In this document: piece by piece, positions 32,972 to 44,900 of the stretch
How positions within the stretch are numbered: position 1 is the first letter of the stretch
Layout: the number at the start of each line of letters is the position of its first letter
Source: Sarcocystis neurona
Lineage: Eukaryota; Apicomplexa; Conoidasida; Eucoccidiorida; Sarcocystidae
NCBI GenBank assembly: GCA_000727475.1
Contig: KL647288.1
Location: forward strand, 9,860,055-9,924,054
Direction: 5' to 3'
Length of the DNA: 64,000 bases
The notes under the pieces: generated by a model
The model's database searches: none
The model's input: only the letters and a program-made list of their open reading frames with translations
Told to the model about the DNA's origin: nothing
Made by a program: the position numbers and the translations under genes

Positions 32972-35900
32972 GTGCTGAAGCTGGGCGGCAGCAGCCTGAG
33001 CTCACCTTCGCGCATTGAGAGGGCTGTGAGTATAATCGAGCACGCGCTGTCTTCACGTCCGATCGTCGTTCTTTCTGCTCTGGGGAAAACAACGAACTTG
33101 TTGGTCTCTCTCGGAGAGGCGGCGCTGCATCGTGGAGACGCAGACATACAGCAGCTGCGTAACTTCCACGTGCAGGCAAGTCTACGTTCAACTGCGACCT
33201 CTTGATAATTCATTCTTTGTCCGGAACAGAAGAAAACATTCGCGTAAACATACATATATATACACATATGTGAATGCTTCTTTTTATCTGAGGACTTCAC
33301 CTGATTGTGTGTGACTCTTTCTTTGGCTTCTCCTTGAAGAACTCCCTTCCTCACTTGCCTCTCTAGTGACATTCCCGGCCGTGTTCCTCTCTGTCAATCT
33401 ATTCACCAGTCTATTTATCTGTATTTGTGTATCCACCCTGCGGTCTACGTATCTACGTGCCTATCTACCCATCAGCCCATCTCTTACTCTCTCTCAGCAT
33501 ATATGCGTATATACAGGGATATATATAGATGCGTGTCTTCTTGTTCTCTCATAACTCGTTGGTTGGTAGATTTGTATCTCCCGAACTAACCTGCAGAGGG
33601 CAAGCCACAGGTGAACGCAGGGCGGCAGGCCGAAAGTCAGCACTGCCTCGTTCTCTATGTGGCTGCATGTCATTTCTCGTGATAAGTAAGCGCCTCGTCT
33701 CCCGGTGTTTCGACAAACCCCTGCAGACCCCGGCTGGCTCAGAAGGTGCAGAAACTCCTACTGCAGCTGTCCAAGACCTTGACTTTTCCCCTGTGCGGCC
33801 TCGAACACTGCCAACAGATATGTGTAAATCTTGCTCTATCTTTCTTGGCGAGTTGCTCTACCTGTGTCTCGTGCGCTGTTATCCTGCACTTGAAGAGCCG
33901 CACGGTCCAAAAACTGCCGTGTACCCCCTCCTCCTTCTAGGTCTTTGTAGGGTACTCTTCCTGCAGTCGAAAAGTCGCAGCTTTAAGACACTGACGTCCG
34001 CTTTCTCCTCTTAGATCTATCCAAGTATATTTCTCCCGTCTGGATGTATGCGTTTCCCTTGTCTGCTGCCCGACATTTCTGGTAGAGCCGTTTGCTTCAT
34101 CAGGTGTACACATACATATGTTATTTAGAGCCGCATCAATTATTCGATACGAAAGTGCAGCTCCACACATAGGCAGCGGTGCCTGTGTCTATATCCCCGC
34201 CCACGTTTCATGTTTCCACAAAATACACACATGTACACACACACACACATACACACACATGCCCGTATATATGTCTCTGTTTACAGTAGTTGCATACCCT
34301 GGAACCGCTGTACGTCCACTTTCCTGCCTGCGTAAATCGGGGAAGTTCTACACACACGTTTATCCACATAGGTGATATTTGTACTTCAACCTGTTAATAC
34401 TGCTGCGTAGTTTTGCCGACATGTCTGTCCCTGGCAGATAACGAAAGCCTTACAGCTGTCAGAAGAAGCAAGGAGAGAAATACAGAGATTTGAGTCAGAA
34501 GTACAGAGGCTGCTGCAGGGGGTGGCGCTTGTGAAAGAACTCTCACAACGTACACGCGACTTGTTGACGAGCTACGGCGAACGTTTCGCCGTCCGCATCG
34601 TTGCCGCCTACATGAACGAAAAACGTAAGTTGAACACAACCGCAGCATCAAGACCCGCCCACAGGCGGAGACATGCGTATATATACGTATACACATGCAT
34701 ATATATGTACATATATATATATATATATATAGGTACATTTGTGTGTGCGTCCGTATGCACGTACATATATATATATATATATATACATAGTTACCTGTAC
34801 ACATGCACACGTATGTACGTGTCTATTTATATACATGTACATATACAGACAGCTACACACACGCACATAGTGGTGGCCGAAGTGAAGAAGCACGGGGGGA
34901 AGGAGGAGGGGAGACATGGCGAGGATAAGAAGGAGAGGTGCTTGACTAGACGACAGAGCGGAGCGCAGGAAAGACGGAGTGGGCGTGACTGTACAGCAGC
35001 AACAGGAGAGAATCCTCACATGAGCACCAGTGATGGAGAAGCAGAAGCACACGGCAGCAGCAGCAGCTGCAGCAGGAGCAGGGAAGTGTGGCTGCACAGA
35101 CGACGGATGAGGAGGAACAAAAGCAGCGCGAGTGAACGGCAATAGCAGAAGCTGGGACAGAAGCGTGGGGATATACACAACAGCACAGGAACGCGGAGGT
35201 CGGGCGCAGTGGCGACCTGGAGCAGCAGGAGCAGGAACACCATGATCAGGAGCAGCAGGAGCAGCATAGACGTAACCGCAGAAGATCGGGGTGTGGGTGT
35301 AGCGACAGGAGTAGGGGCGGCCACACCGGGTGCGCTGCAATAGCAGCAGCAGCAGCAACAGCGGCGTAACCACGAGCGTCGCGGCGCCAGGAGTCAGGGC
35401 CGGTGCAGCACTGTGTGTATAAATACAGATATGTATATATATACATATATATATATATATATTTAAATAGTTATATTTATATATATACATATATATGTAT
35501 CACAAACGGTGCAGAAGCAACAGTAACACAGAGATATGAGTGTGGAGGCAGCGGCGGAACTCACCGGCACGCGACAGCTGCAGCAGCAGCGAGTGGCAAC
35601 CCCAACTGCGTTTACAAGAAAAGCAAAAGGGAGGGCAGGAAGGGGACCGCAAAGGTGCGGCAGCGTCAGACGTCGAGATGTACCGAGACAAACGCAGCTG
35701 CAAGAGAAGAAGCGGCAGAAGAGGACGGGCGCGGCAGCAACAGCGTGACGGGGACGGCAAGAGGGAGACAGCGGGAGCAGGAGCAGCTGCGGCGCAGCAC
35801 GCGAGGCGCGAAGCCGTAAAGACACAGCAGCAACAACGCAGCAGCGACACGTCTCGAGTAATTGAATGTCTTGAAGAAGAAGAAGAAGCAGCAGTGCACC

Positions 35901-38900
35901 AGAGAGGGGCTGCAGCAGCAGAACAGACAGCCCAACTTAGCAGCAGCAGAGCGGACCAGCAATAACAGGAGCAGCAGAGCAGACGCAGTAGCAGCAGCAG
36001 CAGCAGGGCACGCGCAGGAGCGCAGCAGCACAAGAGGGGAAAAGAGACTGCCTACGTGAACTGACGGCAGCATCACCAGCAATACCGCGTTCAAAAGCAG
36101 CAACACTCTTCGATGCCGCTGCGTGAGCAGCAACAGCAGTTAGGCGGGAAACGCAATATAGGCAAGCTTCTCTTCAACCTCCGCAGTCAACGGAAATACA
36201 CACAAACGGAATTCTATACATACGTGTACCCAGAATATACGGATAATATACGCAATATACGCACCTCCACCATACGAGCGTACTGGTGCTCCTATGCTGA
36301 GCACGACATATATATATATATACTTGTATACAAATAGTGTTGATCTGTACACGTAGGTGAAGAGACACATCCCTCAAGTATTTATGTGTACACATACGCG
36401 TACAACTTACATGTATGACTATACATATATATATATATATATGTGACAAGCAGGCAGGCCAGCTAGAAGGTCAAGTATGGAAGAGGCATATGCATGCATA
36501 TGCCTGGCATATACAGGCAGATGCCTGTACATATGCGAAATATATGTATGCTCATACATGTATACATAATGTGTAAGAGCCCAAAGATACACACGCGCCA
36601 CTGCAGTAAGTCGCGCACATACAACTGCAGTATGCACCTGCGTGTCTGTTGGTAGTCCCGTCTGCTACTGGTATATGTAACATACACCTGGAACGTCTAC
36701 ACGTGCATGCGTCTTCATACACATATATGAGAGGGCTGCGTAACTTCCCTGCCGCAGGGGGACGAAGTATATCTGCAGGGACAAACCTACAGCAGCGGAG
36801 AGCGGCAGAACGCACAAAGAAGAAGTTTCCTCTTCTACAGTTGTCCAGTATAGTAGCTGCAGCATGCCCGCCGTACCTTCTAGCTTCTCTGCTTCGGCTG
36901 CTTTACCTCTTTAGTTCCCGCGTCTGCAGCGTCGTCTTTCTTCACCACCTATTTCTCGCCCCTTTACCTTTCTCGTCTTTGTTTGGCTGTTCTTCGGCTG
37001 CCTCGTCTTTGCCACTTTTTCTGCTGCGTTCTTTTCTTTTTCCTTCCCTCTGCAGCAGTTCCCGTCTCCCATCGCCCTGGGTACTGCTGCTCGTCTCACT
37101 TCTGCTGCTGTGTTTGCAGGTGGTCTCTCCGCCCGGTGTTTCGACGCGTGGGATATTGGCTTGATCGCTAGCGACGACCGCTGCAGCAGCAGCAGCTGCA
37201 TGTTCCTGAACACACCGGCGGCAGCTGCAGGAGCACCAGCTGCTGCAGCAGCAGAAGTGCTGCACAGCAGCTACGCAGCCATTCGGGCGACCTTCCAGGA
37301 GCTAGAAGTCGACTACTCTTACGTCCCTGTCGTCACCGGCTACATCGGTCGGCAGCAACTGCAGCGGCGACACACTCTGACCTCTCCTTCGTATCTCGGC
37401 ACCTTGCTGTTGCTGCTGCTGCTTGCTTTCCGCAAGAGACGAAAGCGGCAGCAGACTTCAGGGCACACACTGATACGAGCAGAGAAAGCTGCCATCTCGC
37501 TTCTGCCAGATAAAGAAAAGGCGACGAATGTCTCTGCTGTTGCTCACGCGCTGCTGCTGCAGTTGCTCCCTGCTCACAGCAACCGCGCCTCTCCTTCCTA
37601 TTCACGACTTCTCCTACTGCTACGAAAAGGCTCCTTCTGCTGCTGCAGCACTTCTTCTTTTGTTGACGCTGCAATAGTCCTCGTGCTGCCGGTTCAATTC
37701 TTCTCGTCCTGCCGCTGCTGCACAAATGCTGCTACTACTGTTGCTGCTCCTGGTGCATCCGCCATCTGCCCCTTTCTTGGCTCCCTCTCATCTGCTGCTC
37801 TCCCTCTTGCTGTTGCCTCCCACGCTTTCGCTGCTCAAGTTACTTCTTTTCCTACGGTTCTGGCTGATGCTGCTGCTCTCTTCTGCACCTGTTGTTCTGT
37901 TGCTTCCGCTATCTCTGCTGCTGCTATTGTTGCTGTTTGTTGAGCGTCGACCTCTGCCTGTCCTGCCTTCCAGCCTCCCGCTTCTGCGTCTGCTTCTCGT
38001 GCTATTTCTCTCTCTTTTTTCCCCTCCCCCTTACAAACGCGTCTTCGCCCGTTTCAGCGACTGCTGCTGCTGCCTGAATCCGTAAAAACAATGCTCCTCT
38101 TCTCTGCGCGTATTCCACCTGCTTTCCCTGCTTTTGCCCCACTTCTTGCGGCCTGCCGCGCTTGCCGCTCCCGCGCTTGCTGCCGCTGCTGCTTTTGCTG
38201 CTGCTGCTTTTGCTGCTGCTGCTGCTGCTTTTGCTTCTGCTCCTCCCGACTGTGTTGCTGCTGCTGCTTCTCCTGCCGTTGCCTCTGCTGCTGTTGCTTC
38301 TGCTGCTGTTGCTTCTGCTGCGTCCCGGTGCCGTGGCGCTGTGTCAAACTTTGTGTGCCCACGCGTCTCTGGCTGCCGCCCCCTCCGGGGGGCTGCTGCT
38401 CTCCCTACCCTTCCGCATTTCACGTCGCTCCCCTCTCTCCTTCCTGCATGCCGTGTGTGTGCCACTCCCTCGGCGTCGTGCTGCTGCTATGGCCGTCGCT
38501 GCAGCCAAAGACCGGAAGGGCGTCGTACGTACTTTGGGAAGAAACGGGAGCGACTTTACTGCTGCAGTTGTAGGAGCAGCGCTGCATGCGTCAGAAGTGC
38601 AGATTTGGACAGACGTTAACGGTGTCATGACAGCGGACCCACGCATCGTCTCAGGCGCTCGCAGCGTCCTCAGCATTCCGTTCGACCAAGGTATTAGAAG
38701 TAAATACATTTCGGTGACGTCCTTCTTTTTCCCTCTCTGCATATGTGGAGAGGTACTAATACGTTCACCTGTGCCCGGTGTTGTCGCTAGAGGCAACAGA
38801 GAGCAAGCACACGTCTCGCTTTGTCTTCGCACAAAAAGAAGATACAGGAGTTGCGGGGGAAAGTGCACCTATGGAGAGACACACAGGGGGGGGGAAACGA

Positions 38901-41900
38901 CACACACACATAGACTTGTATGCAGGCGCACGCATAGGGGACACAGATATGTCTGCAGATATATCTTTACATGTATACACATATATATATAGGTATGTCT
39001 GCAGATACATCGTTACATGTATATATATATATATATACGTGCACTCGAAGAAATACATCTATATGGGTAGATAGAGGGGCACTCACACGAAGTTTCTCGT
39101 CGAAACGAAAACCGAGAACGTGTGCGCCATATGTCGGCACAGAATCGGCGCCAGCGGCTGTCTTTGCATACCCACACAGAGGGGGAGCACCTAAGTTGCT
39201 TTTGCATGGCCGGCAGGCAGAGAAGGAAGGCAGAGAAGAAAGGCCGAGAAGAAAGGCCGCCGCCCGTGTGTGCCGCAAGCGGGGAGGGAGCGACCTTCCG
39301 CAGGGGAGGCAGGTAAGAGAAAGTCAGCACAGCAGCCTCTGTGCCATGAACGACGTCGGTAGCGCAGCGGACTGGGTAGAAGCTGGCTAAACGTGCAGCA
39401 CACTACTCCAAGTAGTATGATTGACTTGCTAATGAGGGGGAGGGGACCGCAGCCGGTGGCTTCGGACGGGGAGAAAGAAATGTATCTGCGTTTCTACGCC
39501 GATCCAGAGGGAGAGCAGCCGCAGGGTGCGTCCCGAGGAGGATGCACCTTTGTTTTGCCGTTTCAAACAAGTGTCAACTTCGTACCGACTGCGACCCTAG
39601 TGCCGCTACTAGTACACTGGGTAGAAGGATTCAGGTGCATCACACTCCTTTTGTATACACAGGAGTTCTGGCGGTTGAAAAGGTGACCTTTGTGCAGCGG
39701 GCTTGTCGTAGCGCGAAGCGCACGCGCAAGGCGCGGACCCACAGCACCAGAAGACAAACGCAGTTGCTATGTGCCCTTTGTGCGGCGACATGAAGAGTTG
39801 TGGCACGACTCACGACCTGACCCTGTGCAGGCCGAGTCATTGGCGTGTACGTACACCAAAGGGGTAAAATTATCCAGGGATGAAATAACTGGGGGAGGTG
39901 AAATTGATTGGGGGGGTGTTGGTGGGCTGTTGAGATGGTTGTGTAACTAATAACGTCGAGCCTGGTGAAACTTGGTGGGGGGAAAAGTTCGCCCGTAGTC
40001 GCTATTGTTGCATGCAGAGCAGCTACAATGAAGGCTTCCCTGCATAAAGGGCCCGTGCGTCTTTTTCCTGCGAGACAGAGGACGTGACGCTGCAGCAGCA
40101 GAAACGAGACGCTTTAGTCCTTTGCCACACGTCTCTACAGTGTATCACGTACCCTCCCCAGAGTCCAGCAGGGCCGTGGCTGTGGAAGCTGCGTCCTGCG
40201 AGGAAAGGAGAGAGAAGTGCAGACTACGAGCTGCCAAGACGAAAGCAGAGCGGGTGCTTGTCACGACTGCAGATTAGAGACGTCCCAGGGACAAAACTTC
40301 AGACGGAAGGGCACGCTGCACGGTGCCACAAACGTAGGGGTCAACGGCGCTCAAGCAGAACCAGCAAAGGCACATCAGAAGCCTAGAAATGTTGACAGAG
40401 GCGTAGTAGTCACAATCCCCCTGCGTGAACAGTCACTTGTAGAGACGCAGAGCAAGAAATGGTCGCAGTAGCGGTGATAGCTGCTGAGCGGCGTCTTCTG
40501 CGGCTGTGGAGGTGGCGGCGGAAGATGCGCTTGGCTGCATCGTGAGAATGGACAGGGAGAGAGAGGCAGGTTGTTCAAGTGAAAGTTCCTTTCGTTTTTG
40601 TCCAGAAGAGAGGATAGAAGTTGCGCAGTACGTAGACGTCTCGTCCGTGGCGTGGGCTCGAGCTGAACGAGAGAGACTCTTCTCTTCTCTGGAGCGAGAA
40701 GCTGCTGCAGTTGGCTTCTCCTCTTTTGCGCGAGTTATTCGGTGACATGCACGTCTGCGCATAGAATCACTTTCGCACACTACTAGGCAAGAGTGGATCT
40801 TCGCAATCCTGAGAATGCAAATTTGACAGCGGTATAATCAAAGTCCTTCGCCTTTGTACCTATGAGACGTAAGCGTGAGCGTTGACTGCACGGCACCTGA
40901 AGGAGTTCTTCAGCGCATGGTGGCCCTGAGGACTTTTCCGTTTTTCCTGCTGCCAGCTGCAAACAGAGTTCCTGCGCCAGGAGAATATCCCATTGTGTCT
41001 TCTCTCAAACGGAAGAGGGAGAATAAAAAGAAGAAACGCAGAAGCAGGAGCGTACTCGTATGTGTGGGGAAGTGTACGCGTATACAGAGACGAAGAACAG
41101 AGAAACGTCGCCACACATATCTGGCCTTGTACACACGTGGGGCCCTCCTTCTCTCTTGCTCTGTCCAGCGTTGCCCCCGAGTACACGTGTTGGTATATAT
41201 ATATATGCATATAATTACATATATATATACATATATATACATACGTCTGTATGCGTAGATGCATATATGTGCGAAGAAGTACGCGTCTGTGTTATATTCT
41301 GATAAATACATATACACATCTGTACAAACATCTGGGTATCAACATATAGATGCGAACATATTTCTGATAAATACATGTACACAGAGAAGTAGATACACAT
41401 CTACACAAACACCTGGCTACCAACATATATATATATATACATATATACATACATATATCTAGATATATGTACTTACACACACAAATGGATAGATATCTGC
41501 AGGTATTCGTACAAACCGGAGAAACAGATGTGTGTATAAGCACGTACATATATATATATAGGTACGTCTATGTATTCGAAAAAGTCCGCACCACAAAGAT
41601 TTGAACGCATCCTCGTATGTGTTTCCTCAGGCGCATACACGTGTCCACGTACCAAAAGCGAGACCTCATGCAGCGTGGCATCGAACACACACACATTTTT
41701 ATATAAAGATACACACGTGTACGCATAAACATATATATTTATATAGATATCTAGATAAGGTAGTAGTGTATGTATGGGTCTGTCTGTGACTGGTTGCAGC
41801 TGCTGAGCTCGCGTACTTTGGAGCAAAAGTAATTCATCCCAAAGCAATGCTTCCTGCGATGCTTCACAACATTCCCATTCGTGTGAAGAACTCTCTAAAT

Positions 41901-44900
41901 CCTTCTCACCCAGGTATTCCTTTTTCTCCTTACTCACCCGCAGATATACATATATATATATATATGTACGTACATATATTTATGTACTTCAGTCTACATA
42001 CACGTATCGGTCGTTGGACGCCTTCTGCCCGGTTCCGCAGTACCACGGCTCTCCATCTATCCTTATGCGTCTGCACCTGCTCCTAGCTATATCTCTCTGT
42101 CTGTCTCCTTTTTCTCCTTCTTCACGTAGACACGTTTTCTCTCCATTCCTTGAACACTCTCTCTCTTCCTGCTCCCCAGCGTTTTTTCTCTCTACCAGCC
42201 GTCTGCCTTTCTATACGTATCTGTCTCTAGCTGTGTGTCTAGCCATCTGTCCCTCTGTGTTTCCACCAACTTCCCTCATGTTTTCTCTTCCTCTCGCTTT
42301 CACCTTCTTCGACGTGTACGGGGATCCGCCGATACGCGTCTTGCCACCTGCGGATATAAATTTGGTATCGCACTGGCCACGAGGATCTCTTTTTATCCGT
42401 CTCCTCTACTCGCGGGTGGACAACCCTACCTATTTCTTTACTTCTGCCGCCGCGCTCTCTCTTTCTCCCGTACAACTTTTCTCCCCCTATTCCCGTCGCC
42501 TTCCGCCTCCTTCTCTTTCTGTCCCCCACTCTCTATCTGTCTCTTCAGGCTTCTCTTCATCTCCTCTCTCTGTCCCATGTCCTCTCTCTCTATCTGCTGT
42601 CTTCTTTCCCTTTTCTCCCTCGCTATTCCCCTTTTTCTCTTCTCTTTCTCTTTGCCTTCCTCTGTGTCCCTGTCTCATTCTCTCTGTATACACAGGTACA
42701 CACAGACACCTACGCCACCGTACCTCGGTGTACGGCTGCCTGCATGTACCCATTTATTTACCTCTCTTCGACGCGCCTCCTTTCGGCCGCGTCGTTTCTC
42801 CATAGGTTTTTCCTGCAAACGTTTTTCCCCTCTCTGGCCTGGAAGTGACGTCACGCGTCTTCTGGTGCCGCTGGCGCGCAACACTTCTTTGAACAACAAC
42901 CAGCAGGGGGGGTCAACGACTCCGTCTCTGCCATTTCTTGTTAGTCGGGTTTCTCCTATCTCTTATTCTTCCCTGCTCAATTAAAAGTTTATTCTGCTCC
43001 GGCCAAAGTATGTGAGCGTATTTCTGTAAATACACACGCTCGTTTACAACCACCTACTCACTGACACATGTCTATATCTCTACTAGATATATACACGTAT
43101 GTGTATCATACATATATATAATATGTACACATGTATGTATATAATGCGTATTTATATATATAGACATATAATATATATATATGAAACATATATTATATAT
43201 ATGATATTATAGATATATATATATGTATCATATATATATATATATGTATATATATACAAATATATATATATATATATATAAATACATGCACACATATACG
43301 CAAGTATAATATATATATATGTATATAAAATACATATATATAGATATAAATATAGGTATAGGTATTGCAGGTATACCGTGATCCACGTGCACGTATACAT
43401 GCATATATATGTATATGTGAACAGAGAGAGAGACAGAGGCAGACAGAGAGAAAAAGACGGAAACAGGGAAGGGCGAAGACAGATACATATCGTAGAGCCA
43501 GAAGACGTGGAGCACTTGTTGTGGATATAAGCTCAAAGAAAGAGACACAAAGGAATAAGATAGCCGAGCACGAAAACTGGGAAAAAAAGACAAAGAGAGG
43601 AGAACGGAAACGGGAATAATGAGGAGAGGTAGATACAGAGACACAGGAATACAGAGATACACATATAAAGATATGCAGAGAGAGATAGAGAGGGAGAGGA
43701 AAACAGAGAGAAAGGCACATAGGCACACAGAGACATATATAGAGAGGGAGATTGAGGAAAAGGAATACATACGTTTGCACAGGTGTAGACACATATGTCG
43801 TCTCTGAAGAAATGCCTGATCTGCGAGCCCAACGATTTTAACGTCTATGTCTCTCTCTTCCTCTTCCTCTGTTTTTACCTTTCTAACGTGCAGCAGCAGA
43901 AAAGGGAACGAGCTGCTGCGTCGCCGGCGTGTCGCCCTATCAACGGAGACGAGGGATCTACAGGAGCACGTAAACCTGTGTGCGTATACATGTAGCTATG
44001 AAGATAGATAGAGGGATACGAATGTGACTACAGCTATATAAACATATATATGTATACACATATGCATATATGCAAGTCCGAAGATACAGATATGTGGATA
44101 TATTTGATACATGAAGATATATGTATATATATATGTATATTTACACACATATATATATGTATATATTCGTACATATATATATATATACGTACATATATAT
44201 ATAAAGCTGCTGTTGCTGCGGCTCTCTCCCGACTGCGGCTGTGATGTGCCTTTCTTCGTGTTGCTTGGCTTACACCCTGCAGCTGCTGTTGCTGTTTTTC
44301 TACTGCTGCGGCTGTAGCTGTTCTTCGTGTCATGCTGCTGCAACTGCTCCTCCCCGGCGCCGCTTTATCGCTGTACCTTGTTGCTTCTTCACACCTGTCC
44401 GTTCTTCCTGGTCTTGGTGTCCTCCTCCTGATTTCCTTCATTCTCTGCTCCTGCTCGCGTCTCTCCTTTCTGCTGCTGCTGTCCTTTTCTGCATCTCGTA
44501 GGCACGCTGGTTCTGCAGAAGTTTCCGCGGAAAAAAGAAAACTCTGCAGTAGCACCACCGTCTCCTTCTCCTCCTGTTCCTGCGTCCCCCACAGCTGCTG
44601 CTGCTCTTCCAGCTCCTGCTGCTGCCGCTCTTGTGGCTGTTCGTCCAGCTGCTGCTTCCGGTGGCAAGCACGTGGCAACGTCAGCACCTTCTGCGGCAGG
44701 TGCCCCTCGACCGTTTTTTGTCACTCCAGAATATCACCCCACCCCCGCTGCCTCTGCAGCTGCTGCTTCTTCTTCTACTTTGGCTCCCCCTGCCGCAGCT
44801 GTTTTCGACTCCTCCTTCTCTTCAGTTTGTTTACCTCACAAACATTCTGCAGCCACTGCTGCGAGGTCTCCTGCTCCGACTTTTGCTGCGGCTGCTCTTC

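Larger units (their letters stand above)
41914..44501 (+). other. Aspartokinase intron 5, with a long pyrimidine tract
   Basis: This is 2,588 bp with donor gtattc and acceptor cgtag. It carries a CT-rich tract (42,050-42,970), long TA runs (43,080-43,345), a GA-rich tract (43,415-43,760) and CTG triplets near the end. An exon-like piece at 43,888-43,968 bounded by gtgcag and gtaaac does not fit the reading phase. Confidence 0.6.

Noticed and set aside
38162..38992. Long plus-strand frame beginning with poly-Leu and containing the aspartokinase exon 4
   Set aside because: The poly-Leu part is the CTG tract of intron 3; homology places the exon start at 38,505.
42014..42984. Plus-strand open frames of about 250 codons rich in Ser, Leu, Phe and Pro
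   Set aside because: They translate the pyrimidine-rich tract of intron 5 and show no conserved segment.
43888..43968. Exon-like piece between acceptor gtgcag and donor gtaaac inside aspartokinase intron 5
   Set aside because: Inserting it breaks the phase between exons 5 and 6, whereas joining 41,913 directly to 44,502 gives the expected family sequence NPSHPGTL.
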